From NCBI RefSeq assembly GCF_932526225.1, contig NC_064043.1, forward strand, positions 14,754,085 to 14,818,084: DNA of 64,000 bases, read 5' to 3'. The position numbers and the translations under genes were made by a program. The stretch comes from Nematostella vectensis (Eukaryota; Cnidaria; Anthozoa; Actiniaria; Edwardsiidae). The stretch's first letter is position 1. Each line of letters opens with the position of its first letter. Under the pieces are notes generated by a model that was not told where the DNA came from, made no database searches, and was given only the letters and a program-made list of their open reading frames with translations. Below are positions 25,428 to 37,100 of the stretch, piece by piece.

Positions 25428-28321
25428 CTTCGAAACTCCAGTTCTAATTTTCTTTGTTCTTTTTTACCAAGAGATTAAAATAAACTTTCGACATTTTGTA
25501 GAAGAAAATGCATTTTTTATATGTTTTTCGAGAGTAAAAATAGATGGCGGCCATTTCCGCGCGAGAAAAACACGTTAATTTTGAACATTTTACAACAATT
25601 GTGAATTTTTTTTTCACTCAAACCATCGATATTACCATTCCTAACAACTTAGCGCATGGGATTTTTGATTTTTGAATAAATGAAAAAGTTATTACCAAAT
25701 ATGTCGTTTTCGAAGACCATTTCTCGAGGTATCAAAATTTTGCAAATCCGATGCGTGAAGTTTAAGAAAAATAGTGATGTTAAAATATTTATGCAAAAAA
25801 AATTATGGTAGATTTGAACAGTAGCTTCTCCGACACGTTTTTTATGTTCTGGGTCACGTGACCATGGGAGGGGTCAGATGACGTCATCACTTGTGTCCTT
25901 TATGTCTAAAACACTTATGTCGAAAGTTCCAAGAGATTTGACAAAAAACAGAAGCTTTTATAAAACAAATAAATTTCCCTAGCAACGGACTCAAAAGATA
26001 GTACCATAGGCCCTTAAGTAAGATTCGAAATCTCCCTCTGTCTTCCTTGCGTCTTTCTCCTAGGGGTAAATATGCCCCTGTCTTCCTTAAGTATTCTCAG
26101 AATATACTCAAGACTATTAACAGGCTGTCTCACTAACTTCCGCCCGGTAAAATTCGACCAAAAATGAATAATCCCAAGACTTCTGTTACTGAAAGCCTTT
26201 ATCAAGTCTTTTATAAAACTGGATTTTGTTTGGTTTAATTTTTGTTTTCCCGTGCGTAAGAGGCCGTTGAATATTTCGTTTTTCGAGAGCCCTCGTAACC
26301 CGTCTAAAATATGAAATCAAGCACATATCAGAGGCGCTTGAATGATACCTAAAACAAATCCATTTCACATACAAATTTATGTGATTGTAGATATATTACA
26401 GTAGTTTAGCGTGCATCAATGATTAGTTTTTTTTTTATTTTTGCTATGTACAGAACCATGTTTACCACCATTCCCAACACGCTTCGAACGAGAGTCCAAA
26501 CTAGACCCATTTTGGAGCCTCGGATTGTAAAAGTGGGGCAGGGTTGAGCAATTATTCATGAATATCTGGTAAGATCAGTCACCAATTGTCACAAATCTGC
26601 AAAAACCTGTGTACGTTTTGCGTATTTACAAAATTATGGCTAATTTTATGTGCATATTTCAATGAAATCATGATTTGTAAACAAGAGTTAAAGCTGTGAC
26701 TAGTACGCCACACAGACCAAGTACATATATTTCTCGCCCTCTTGGATATTTCGTGATATCTCTTTTACTATATTTTGCTCTTACATGCCTTCTCAAGCCA
26801 AACAAGGTTTATATTACTTACCTTGAATTATAATATTTTCAAATCTATCCGATCGATCGTGGTGGGGTGGAGTGGAGTTTATCATGTCTTGTATCTCGTA
26901 TCAAGGGTGGGGGTTGATTTTTAATGAATTAACATTTATTTTCTTCTTCTTTCTATCTTGTTTATTTGAGCCGTGACAACTATATAGTACCAGAATGTGG
27001 GGAAGTTGATTGCTCATACTTATGAGCCCCTGTCAGGACTAAAAAAATGTTTGTCTTCTATCTGAGCCTCGGTATGTTATTAGCATGTTCTTAAAATTTG
27101 GTGAAATCTCAGGATGGACGTTCTTATATTTTGAAGATTGGAAAATCTCGAAAAGAGAGATACACTTAAAAAGAAGTATGGAATTGGGAGAGGGTAGGGA
27201 GCGGCGGTCACTTCTTTCTTTAGAAGGAGTGATAGAGGGAACTCTAAATCTCACCGAACAGCGCTGTAAGTCGTTTAAACGTGGAAATAATAGACAACTA
27301 CAACTACATCAGGTTGGATTTAATTTGTTACATTTTTATGGTAGAATACTGGCATAAAATAACAACTCCATATGTTCACTTTTTTGACGGTCAATGAGCT
27401 GATCAAATAATTCAAATAATTACTCATTGACAGAACTTGGGCTACCTGTGGTTTTACCAAAGGCTGTGGCGTACCGCGCTTGACCAGCGGACAGCTAACT
27501 TGCGCATGCTCCAGCACGTGCAGTAATTTGTCCTGCCATTTTGTTTTTTGTGCCCACTCGTCGCTTTTAGAGCTCTTAAAATCAACTGTCCTCCACTCAA
27601 ATGCCAAAGGTATAGCCCAAATATTCACCACATTATGTTTGTAACTGTTTATTGCATTTGCAAAGTTGTTTTGCGGGATATATTTGTGAAAAATGCTCTA
27701 ATTTTGATGCGGTTTTTGTTCGCTTTTAGATACACGTGGAAGTCAGTTTTGTCTCAAGTAAGTTATGCTTGATTTCTCAATTTGCTGGTATGTAGGTTTA
27801 AGAAAAACTTTTTTAACATTCTCTTAAGTGATCAATGCATCTATAATTCTATTTTTTTTCCTTTAATCCTTTAATAGTTATACTCCTAAAAAACAGTTAA
27901 GACTATACTAGGAGTTGAAAAAGAAAATACAATATGTAAATACAAAAGAAAAATATAATAATAATAATTATCGGCCATCGGAAAAATAATTTAGGTTAAA
28001 TTGAAAATGAAGCATAAATATATATTACTTGAAAATTATTAAAATTAGATATTTGATAAAATTAAATAACTGTTCATTATCATCAATAGAGTGAATGCCA
28101 TAAATGCATGAAACAGCCAACCAACAAGAATCAACCCAAGCGCGAAACAAAGAATCTTTGCCTCACCCTTGAGCCAACTCCCGCTAGTTTGGCAGCCGCT
28201 CCATGCATTCATGGCATGCACCCTAAAGATCAGAAACTAGTAAAAAATATATTAATTGTTAATGTAAATGTTAAATAAAATAAATATATCTTTTCATGCA
28301 TATATATATCAATAGGTATTA

Positions 28322-31300
28322 TTAATTGGTTTGGACTTTTAATAATAAACTGTCCTTGAACTTAGCTAACGAATCTGGGATTGTAGATAAATTTATACTG
28401 TTCCAAGTTCTTATAGTTCTTGGGTAGAAAGAATATTTATAAGTGTCATTCAATGTTACAAGTTGATGGAAGGGCGCGCAGTTGGGTTGTCTTGAGACTC
28501 TTGTGATAGGTGTTACTTCGGGTGGAAAAGATATACCAACAAGGCCATTGTAGATTTTATAGAACATATGTGCTTGATTTAATTGCCTACGTTGTTCCAA
28601 GGATTCCCATCCTAGTGAGTTGATCATAGGAGAAACACTACTATAGCGTGAGTAATCATTGAAAACAAATCTTGCTGCACGTCGTTGAATCATCTCAATC
28701 TTGTTTATATTACATTGTGTATATGGATTCCATGCACTGGTGGCATATTCTAATTTAGGACGAACAAGTGTTCTATAGGCAGAGTCCTTTACTTCAGGAG
28801 AACAACCAGATAGAATGCGTTTCAAAAGGCCAAGGGTAGAGTTTGCCTTTTTGCAGATGTTATCACAGTGTTCGTTCCATGATAGGTTATCAGCGATGGT
28901 TACACCTAAGTAGGGGGTAGAAGATGCTTGGGTTATACATCTTCCATCCATGGAGTAAGTAAACTTAACAGGTATTTTCTTTCGAGTAATTCCTAAATGA
29001 TAACATTTAGAAACATTGAATTTAAGTTGCCAAGTTTTTGACCACACAGATAAACGATCGAGGTCTTGTTGTAAAGCTTGACAGTCCTGTAATGAAGCTA
29101 CCTCTCTATATAATACACAGTCGTCTGCGAATAGACGAAGGTTAGATTGTATAGATGTTGAAATGTCATTAATAAACAATAGGAATAATACTGGGCCCAA
29201 AACAGAGCCCTGAGGCACGCCAGACACTACAGACTTGGATGAAGAAACAGTACCATTGACTGAAACACTTTGTTTGCGGTTTGATACAAATGCTTTGATC
29301 CAATTGAGCATATTACCTCTGATTCCATAAAAATCAAGTTTAATGAGCAGTCGTTGGTGCGGGACGGAATCAAAGGCCTTTGAGAAGTCTAATAATAAAA
29401 CATCAGTTTGGCCACGAAAATTAATAGTTTTTGCCCAGTCATGAATTGCAGAGATTAGTTGAGTTTCACAGGAAAATTTTTCCCTAAATCCATGTTGTTG
29501 GTTGATAAGGATATTATGAGATGACAAGTGTTTGGCCATATGGCTGAGAATGATGTGTTCCATTATTTTACAGCAAATAGAAGTTAATGAAATGGGTCGA
29601 TAATTGGCTGGCTCAGATTTCAAACCCTTCTTGTGAATCGCTGTGATTAAAGCATTTGACCAATCAGATGGAATCTTGTTGCAGTCAAAAGATTGTTGGA
29701 AAATGAATGCTAGCCAATGTGATATTGATTGGGAAACTTCTTTCAGAACATTTGCAGGAATTTCGTCGGGCCCGCATGCCTTCTTGGGATTTAATTCAGA
29801 TAATTGCTTACAGACTCCTTCAGCAGAAATGTGAAGATCTGGAATTGATGAATATGGTGAATTTCCAAGAACAGGTGTTGGTAGTTGTTCTTGTGTAAAT
29901 ACTGAATGGAAAAAAGTATTAAGAGTTTCAGCTTTATGTGCGTCTGTCACAGAAACAGAGGAATCATTGTTCTTTAAAGGCGGGATGCCAATAGACTCTG
30001 ATTTGCTACTCCTTACATAAGACCAAAACTTTTTGGGATTATCTTTTAAGCTATTGCCTATGATGTTATTAAGATAATCATTATGGGAGTCTTTGATGAG
30101 CTTTGAAACCAGATTACGCTGACGCTTGAAAGCCTCCCAGTGTTGTTGATTTTTGGACTTAATGGCTTTTTTATGCATACGATCTTTCTTGCGCATTTCT
30201 CTTTTGATGTTGGTATTAATCCATGGTAATTTATATTTTGGGCGTGAAGATTTTTGTGGAATAAACTGAGATATCCCAGTAGACAATGAGGTTTTGAACA
30301 GGACCCAGTTTTCTTCAACTGTTCTCTTTTCTGGATTTGTCGAGAAGAATGTAGTTGATGAGTCTGACATAAATTTACACAGATCAGGAAAGTTGGCTTT
30401 CTTGTATTGATAAACCTTGTGAGGAGGTTTTAGTGATCTAGAAGGCTTTAAGTTAACCTCAAAGATGACAGCAAGATGATCACTTAAGCCAGAAGCAGTA
30501 GAGGTATTAACAATAACATTCGGGTAGGTAGTTAATAACAGGTCCAAAGTCTTACCAGATGATGGTCTTGTGGTAGTTTTGACATGTTGCGAGAGAGAAA
30601 AATCATCAATGGTTTGAAGGAACTTTTGATGTAAGGAAGCTGTAGCTGGATTTGTTGGAGTTGGGACACTTGAGTTCCATTCAATGTCTCCAAGATTAAA
30701 ATCTCCTCCAATTATGATGTTTGGGAAATTTTTAACTTTGTTGAAGACTCGTCTTATAGATTCATTCAGATTATCGATAGAATCAGAAGGTTGGTTTGGT
30801 GGCCTATAATAAGATGACATATATATTGATTTACGGTTTGCTAGCTTGAGGGAGGTCCAAGTGATTTCACAGTTATCAACTTCAAAATCTGGCTCTTCGG
30901 TACAAACTAGATCTGATTTTATGGCTTGAAAGACACCGCCTCCAAATTTATTTCTGTCCCTTCGAAAAACTGAATAGTTCTGAGAGAAGATGGAGTAAGT
31001 TGAAATATCAGGGCACAGCTTCGATTCAGTTCCAAGGATAAAGTCAGGATCATGTAAGTTTATGAGAGCTTGGAATTTAGTAATATGATCAGTTCCCTTA
31101 AGACCGTTACAATTAAGAATCATGCCAGTTAGTTTTTCCTTTGACTGCTTTCTTGTATTACTTGAATTTCTTGAGCTGGAGTCGAGCGGGCTAGTTTCAG
31201 GTGATCTAATAGTAGAGCTACTAATATTCTGTGTATCTTGATGCAATGAGTCTAATGAAGAAAATGAATTTTGTAGCTCGATGGAGGATGATTCAAATAG

Positions 31301-31771
31301 TGAGCTTGAGAAACTTGGAAAGCCACAAGACACACATAACCACGTACAAGACGAAGCTGCGAGGGTATAGTATAAATCATCATTGATGGAACAGCATCTT
31401 GTGTGATACCATAAGTTACAATTGTCACACTGAATACCCTTTTGGTTGCTTTTAACTGGTTTGTTGCAAGAGCCACATGGAAATTTCCACTTGGGACCCG
31501 GGTTTAATTGAATATCGCCACCTAAGAGAAGTAAGCAAAGCAAGAGATGTTTGTGTTCACTTGAGCTTCGGCCGACGTTCATCTTATTTGCTCGTATATT
31601 GTGGCTGTAAAAGGCTTCAAGACCAGTTAATATCGACTCACTGTTCGCCAGGATGCAGTTCAGACCAAATCCATTTATCCCTGAAGTCAAATTTGGTGAA
31701 TAGTGCAACTTTTGGTTGAATAAAATTGCAAGAAAAGCTATAAAGACAGGAGTGAGGAAATTGGCCGCCAT
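28322..31771 (-). CDS. Intact LINE (CR1/Jockey-type) ORF: PHD finger, endonuclease, reverse transcriptase
   Basis: This 1149-aa uninterrupted ORF has a good start context (AAGATGG). It begins with a hydrophobic stretch (about 5-18), then LLLLGGDIQLNPGP (80-93), which matches the 2A ribosome-skipping motif apart from Gln at the usual Glu. A C4HC3 PHD finger follows (C99, C102, C115, C118, H123, C126, C146, C149). The apurinic-type endonuclease spans about 216-440 (N220/N222, E249, GGDFN 355-359, SDH 430-432) and the reverse transcriptase about 700-900 ([28 protein letters not shown] 881-884), then the usual C-terminal thumb with SFYPRTIRTWN. All catalytic motifs are present, so it is a candidate active retrotransposon. 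The 3' UTR runs leftward into AT-rich sequence toward about 28080. It copies itself by target-primed reverse transcription. Confidence 0.93.
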   Translation of the reverse strand: MAANFLTPVFIAFLAILFNQKLHYSPNLTSGINGFGLNCILANSESILTGLEAFYSHNIRANKMNVGRSSSEHKHLLLCLLLLGGDIQLNPGPKWKFPCGSCNKPVKSNQKGIQCDNCNLWYHTRCCSINDDLYYTLAASSCTWLCVSCGFPSFSSSLFESSSIELQNSFSSLDSLHQDTQNISSSTIRSPETSPLDSSSRNSSNTRKQSKEKLTGMILNCNGLKGTDHITKFQALINLHDPDFILGTESKLCPDISTYSIFSQNYSVFRRDRNKFGGGVFQAIKSDLVCTEEPDFEVDNCEITWTSLKLANRKSIYMSSYYRPPNQPSDSIDNLNESIRRVFNKVKNFPNIIIGGDFNLGDIEWNSSVPTPTNPATASLHQKFLQTIDDFSLSQHVKTTTRPSSGKTLDLLLTTYPNVIVNTSTASGLSDHLAVIFEVNLKPSRSLKPPHKVYQYKKANFPDLCKFMSDSSTTFFSTNPEKRTVEENWVLFKTSLSTGISQFIPQKSSRPKYKLPWINTNIKREMRKKDRMHKKAIKSKNQQHWEAFKRQRNLVSKLIKDSHNDYLNNIIGNSLKDNPKKFWSYVRSSKSESIGIPPLKNNDSSVSVTDAHKAETLNTFFHSVFTQEQLPTPVLGNSPYSSIPDLHISAEGVCKQLSELNPKKACGPDEIPANVLKEVSQSISHWLAFIFQQSFDCNKIPSDWSNALITAIHKKGLKSEPANYRPISLTSICCKIMEHIILSHMAKHLSSHNILINQQHGFREKFSCETQLISAIHDWAKTINFRGQTDVLLLDFSKAFDSVPHQRLLIKLDFYGIRGNMLNWIKAFVSNRKQSVSVNGTVSSSKSVVSGVPQGSVLGPVLFLLFINDISTSIQSNLRLFADDCVLYREVASLQDCQALQQDLDRLSVWSKTWQLKFNVSKCYHLGITRKKIPVKFTYSMDGRCITQASSTPYLGVTIADNLSWNEHCDNICKKANSTLGLLKRILSGCSPEVKDSAYRTLVRPKLEYATSAWNPYTQCNINKIEMIQRRAARFVFNDYSRYSSVSPMINSLGWESLEQRRQLNQAHMFYKIYNGLVGISFPPEVTPITRVSRQPNCAPFHQLVTLNDTYKYSFYPRTIRTWNSINLSTIPDSLAKFKDSLLLKVQTN

Positions 31772-32972
31772 CTTGGTCGACCGCTGACCGCGTGTTTCAC
31801 TTAACGCAGTTCAAATTTACAGTTGAATTCGTTGTTGCGCGACCTCGACGGATCCAAGATAATGCCTAGTTTAGGAATAGCGATTAGTTTAACTAAAATT
31901 TGTCCCGTTTAGGTGAGTTCCACTTTCTAAAATAATGTAACCTAAAAGAACCGGATGGATTAAATTTCCGATTCAAGCAACCGTAATGCGTCAATATAAA
32001 ACAAAACGGAAGCTGGAAAATGTTCTAGCCCGATGTCCTAAAAACGTTTCAAGTTATTCTTGTAGAACTCAGGAGTATACAAAAACGAATCCCAAAGTTC
32101 ACCAGCATTTTCATCGGAAAAAACATCCCTTCCAAGTGTTCCCCACTTTTACTTGATTCATCTGTGCTTGCAATCAATCCTGATGGGCAACGTTCTATAC
32201 ATGTCTACTTTTTGGTCTTGCTTCACCACGTAGAGAACCGCTGCTGTGTTTATTTTCTTAGCCGTGTAGTCGCACCACATTTCTGTCTTTCTCGATCTCT
32301 ATCATGTTGTCAAAGAAACCATACCAATAGAAGAGGACAAGGATTAGAACTGATGTCTCCTACAACTTTCTTAATCTTCTAAAATTTATATCCAATTCCT
32401 CCAATCTTTTAATATGTTGGTTACGCATGTCTCAGCTATCTGCTGATGATCTGCAATTTCCAAAAAAAACATTTTTAACAAGAAGTTATAAGGCCATAAA
32501 CTTTGAAAAATAATCCGATCGCTTTCAAACTCATACACTGGTTAGACGGTAGCAAGAGTGATATACAACCAAAATATGAGATATAGGTTAGGGGAAAAAT
32601 TGAGATTTTTATGTTCAAAGTTTTTGCCTTTTGACAGTGAGTTACATCTAGATATATCTAGATTTACACTATCTACAAGGCTTCGCTACTCTGCTTTGGG
32701 TTATAGTTCCTCATCCTCCTCTGTCTGTGTTGCAGCCTCTGTTCGATTAACGGGCTCCGCGGCCACCTCCTCCTGTAATAATAATAGTAATTATAATAAT
32801 GGTTTAATATCAGAATACACTATAAGAGGCTCTTCCTCCGATATATGTACATAATAACCTAGATGACACACGTCGGGCTGGCTGGGTCCCATTTTGTCTC
32901 ATCTTAGGCGCGCAGTGCTCTCTGGGTAATTATTTTGGGATTCCTGTGGTACACACTGATGTTAAATCAAAC
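31772..32972. other. LINE 5' flank and repeat remnants
   Basis: Holds the LINE 5' end and a segment (about 32660-32790) that resembles the 3' exon of the recombinase gene near 38064-38168 (shared ACAAGGCTTCRCTACTCTRC). No complete gene. Confidence 0.4.
32660..32790 (-). pseudogene. Tail remnant of a recombinase-type element copy
   Basis: The segment CTACAAGGCTTCGCTACTCT and its neighbours match the 3' exon end and downstream sequence at 38040-38085 in the same orientation. Only the last exon region is present, and its frame differs by indels. Confidence 0.35.
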
Positions 32973-33599
32973 ATGGCGGCCCCGTTGAAACAAAAAATTC
33001 TTTCAAGCGTGCTGAATTGGAAATTGTCGATCAAGACTGATAATAAAAAGGATGATTCATTCAAGAATAACGTCTTTAGAGAGTTGGAAAGTTTAATGGC
33101 GTCCGTTTTTGACAAGCATGATGGTTCTGTTCGTCGAAGCTATTGCCATCCGATTGTTGATATTTGGCCCATGACAGAGCGAATTATTGATAAGTTGCAT
33201 GATGGAATTCGTAGGAGACTTCGTGCTATACCAGTTACCTCTTCGCCGTATTTTGGCAGTTTTACACGTGAAGTTCCTCAAGAAGTGTTTGGTATTATAT
33301 CAAATGCAATTCTTAACCACAACAGTTTTGGGCACACTTCAAGATCAACTGCTGCTCAAGTACGAATTACAGTGCATGACAAAAGAAAGGCTATTTGGTT
33401 CTTCAACCATATGAATGATGAGGGGGTGAGAATCAAGAAAGACGAGCTACTAATGAAGAAATTTGCAGATGAAAGCTTTGCCGAAGTTATAGTTTCAGAG
33501 GAGCAACCTATGATCCTGAAATACTCTATTAACTCCGAAACACTTAACATTACCTTCCATTATGGGGTCTGGAATTCTTTTGGAGTGGCTCAACACTGA
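32973..33599 (+). CDS. Unknown single-exon protein, 209 aa
   Basis: The ATG at 32973 (AACATGGCG, strong Kozak) is chosen over the in-frame ATG at 32946. The protein starts MAAPLKQKILSSVLNWKLS and is predicted soluble, with mixed helix and strand segments and no signal peptide or Cys pattern. Its length and even composition without low complexity suggest a real gene. It sits between an intact LINE and a foldback plus transposase-like gene, so it may be the cargo of a mobile element or a retro-copied host gene. No family is recognised; the function is unknown. Confidence 0.5.
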   Translation: MAAPLKQKILSSVLNWKLSIKTDNKKDDSFKNNVFRELESLMASVFDKHDGSVRRSYCHPIVDIWPMTERIIDKLHDGIRRRLRAIPVTSSPYFGSFTREVPQEVFGIISNAILNHNSFGHTSRSTAAQVRITVHDKRKAIWFFNHMNDEGVRIKKDELLMKKFADESFAEVIVSEEQPMILKYSINSETLNITFHYGVWNSFGVAQH

Positions 33600-33940
33600 A
33601 ACTGTTTTAACTCTTCCAGCTACCAAGAGGTATACTCTACATATCTGACGTACTAAACATTGTACAACAGCATATTTGTCACTTGTATAAATTGTAAATC
33701 ACCACAATCAGGCTGGGAGAAATGTTCTTGTTTATTGTTCTTTAATTGTCATATAATTGTTTCTGGACAACAACCAATGGAAGAACAACCAGTAATATGA
33801 ACATATTCATAATGTCATCCTCAGTAGAATGAGAGAAATATTTAGCATTACTGGAATGATTATATATGATTTCTAAATATGATAAAATGGCTAGAATAAA
33901 AAAGTTCATTGTGAGTCATGATGAGACATGATAATACAGT

Positions 33941-34196
33941 AGAATTCTTACACTATGTCCATGAAACAAGATCAAAGTTGTTATTGTCTAACAGTTCTTA
34001 TTTAGAAACTATTTAGTCACAATCAGTCAAACAGAACATTCATTACACAAAGAATAATTAAAGTGGTCTCTTGTGTATATATGTATTTGTGTAATAATGA
34101 ATGTTCTGGTTGACTGATGACTAAATAGTCTCTAAATAAGAACTGTTAGAAAATACTTAATATGATCTTATTTCATGGACATAGTGTAAGCACTCT
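33941..34196. repeat. Foldback element, ~108-bp arms
   Basis: The left arm 33941-34050 and right arm 34087-34196 are diverged reverse complements (shared cores TTACACTATGTCCATGAAA, CTAACAGTTCTTATTTAGA, CAGAACATTCATTA). The spacer is about 36 bp. The end AGAGTGCTTACACTATG overlaps the last codons and stop of the transposase-like ORF on the minus strand. Confidence 0.85.
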
Positions 34197-37100
34197 ATTG
34201 TCAATTTTACCCTCCTTGCATGATTTCACTACTAGTTTGAATTCATCCGAGGAACAAATAGAACAGGAAGCCACAGGAACTGACTTAGGCTGACCACAAG
34301 CACAAAATTCATTGTTGCTGATAGAGTATGGAGGGATGTACTTATCCTTGGAAGGTTTGTCTTGAGCATCATTTTCAGAATGATTTGTGCAATGCAATTT
34401 TTTGGCCACTTGCTTGGAATCAGTTTCTTTAAGCCATATCAGTTCCATGAACTCATGCTTAAAAACTTGCCACCACCGAAGGTGTTTACCCTTGGTAGTG
34501 TTTTTGGCATAAGACGAGAGCTTTATATGCTTAGCTTCCCTGCCTTGCATACTATTCAAGCCGAGCCCAAACCCCAAATCATTATATATCTCATCTGTGT
34601 AGTATGGAATTGCTTTTCCAATTGTCCATGTGGTTGGTTTGACATTGGCCAAGAATAGAGCTTGACAGTTGTAATACTGCTCACACTCATTCTTAAGAAC
34701 ATTAATGTCACTCTCGCTGATGTGAACCCTGCTATAAAGGGAAACACAGTTCCGTAAACACAGACCTGAATATGCCAGGCTATAGACATGCAGTAAGGTG
34801 GTCTTTGGAATGGCTTGAGTTTCAATCAATACACAGCAGATCTTCATGAAATGCCAGCAGAACAGTTTAGATTCCTTCCCAGTAAACCTGTAGGAAAAGT
34901 CTTCAGTCTTTTTCTTTTCACTGAACCATCTTTCCACCTTCTTGTAGAGTCTTCCAGCCTTAATGGTGTCTTTGAGCAAGCTCATGTATTTTGCCAGTGC
35001 TGAATGCTTTGGCAAAAGTGAATGTTCCCATTAGCTTTGTTGATGTCAGCTTTATTGGTTAGATGTATGGCAGTGTTTAAAACATCTAAATTCCATTGCT
35101 GCCATGCGTTGTTGCTGTTGTGAAGAGGCTCTGGGTAAAGGTACTTAACAAATTTCCCTAGTGGAGGATAGAACTCTTGTCTTGAGTTGTTAGATGCAAT
35201 GTACTCAGTTATTTTTTTTCGATGGTTATTGGCTTTCGAACCGTCTGGAATTTTGTTCTTCTCTTTGAATGACTTGACAGATTCTGCATCCTTCAATCTT
35301 TTCTCATATGCCCATTTTTTCCAAGTGCTGCTTGAGTCATGGCCAATTTTACCATTTATGGTCTTCATATTACTCTTCGAGACATTGGCAAACGTTGAAA
35401 AGTAGGTCGCAGCATTGTTTAATTCTCCAGACATACTCGCCATCCATTTCTGGTCGCTGGGAATAAGTCTGCATTGAAATGATATCTTGATACCACGCAC
35501 CTCATATTCCTTCACTTCTATCTCCTCCATTTCCTTGATAACATGTTTGGTATACTCGTACATCAGTTCATGAGTTTCGTCACAATTCCCTCCCATTAAT
35601 AAGTAGTTGTGGTCACAACTTTGTACCCCTTCTAAAACATTTAAAAGACTCACTAAATATGAAGTTGCTGTCTCGTCTTTGCCAAAAGGGGCTCCATCAG
35701 CCCCAATTGCCACAATGAATTTTCCTTTTTGGTCATTAAACCAATGAAGGATGTTGGAGTGCTCATTTAGCATTAAGTACATGTCAGCTAGCCTTAAAAG
35801 CAAGGTCTCCAAAGACCGATAGACTCCATGTACTGGACATTTCCCTTTCTGTTCAGCAAAATCCTATTGAAATAAAAATAACAATATTTTTAATTTCTAT
35901 GAAGTGGCTTTTAATTGCCAATTTTAAGCAACTCATTAGAAATTCTAAACAATACAGAATAATAATCCAAATGTTCACTGTCCCTTGTTTATGTGTTTAA
36001 TGGATTAAGAATCAATAGATTGCAAACATTATACCCATGAAATAAATAGGAACTAATTACCACTAATTAGTGCTGATTAATCCATTGAATTGGCCAAAAT
36101 TAGGCGATATTTAGTGTAGCTATCTATTTCACGGGTATAGTGTTTGCACTCTAAAAAATCAATGATTGTACAAACATTTCATTTGATATATCCTGGCATA
36201 TAGAACTAATGCAGGAAAACTGAAATAAAAAACAAATAAGATAAATATAGTTATTTATTGAAAAATTGTTAGTAACACTCAACCAGAACACAATCAATCA
36301 GACAAAAAATACCATGCATAACTATTTCAAACTGATTGATTGATTGATTGATTGATATGAACAATTTGTCAACAAATAGTTGTTAGTATCTATAGTAATA
36401 TCTAGTTTGTTTTTATTTCACGGTTCCCCTGCATTTGCTCTGTTTGTTCTACTTACTTGGAGATCATACACATCCCCCATGTTTATTCCTTTTATGTATG
36501 ACATCAACCTATCATAAGCTACAGGTCGCGGTACTGACACTCCTTGCATAAAGTCTGCTTTGTCTTTCCTTAATTCCTTGTACTTGGTTTTTGTTAGTAA
36601 ACCCCCCTTGTAAAGCAGGGCTGTGCTTCGTACAAAGTTCTCTTGACTTTTTTCATACTTTGTCACATTATTCTTTACAATGCTAGGAATGACTTTGGTA
36701 GTGCAGACCTTTGAAGTTGTCATTAAGGACTCTATGACCTGTGTTGGGTTTTCATTTATCAGCGTTGACCACATCCCATTCATAATTGGGGTTTGGTCAG
36801 TTGATCTTTGATTGCAGTGTATAGGCTTTAAAGCCCTAAGTGTTGCTTTTCTTCTTCTTTGACTTTGAGCTTTAGATAAATTAATATGATCACTATTTTC
36901 TTTGCAGATCATACTCTCTGTGTTAGGCATTCTTGGTCGTTGCTTCGGTGCAGGCACCAGTGTTTCTAGATCATCAGCCTGTAAATATCAAAACTTATTT
37001 TGCAGTCAAACTGCTCAAAAGGGATATGACTTTAATATGACTTTCAATAATAAAGCATTGAAAAATGAATAAATTGGCAGTAATCCAATTTTCTTTTTCT

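Larger units (their letters stand above)
23850..28050. other. Gene-poor interval with a MITE and a tRNA-like unit
   Basis: No coding exon with family support was found on either strand. It holds the MITE at 24611-24932 and the Pol III-like unit at 25349-25427. From 27950 the sequence is AT-rich and leads into the 3' UTR of the LINE. Confidence 0.45.
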
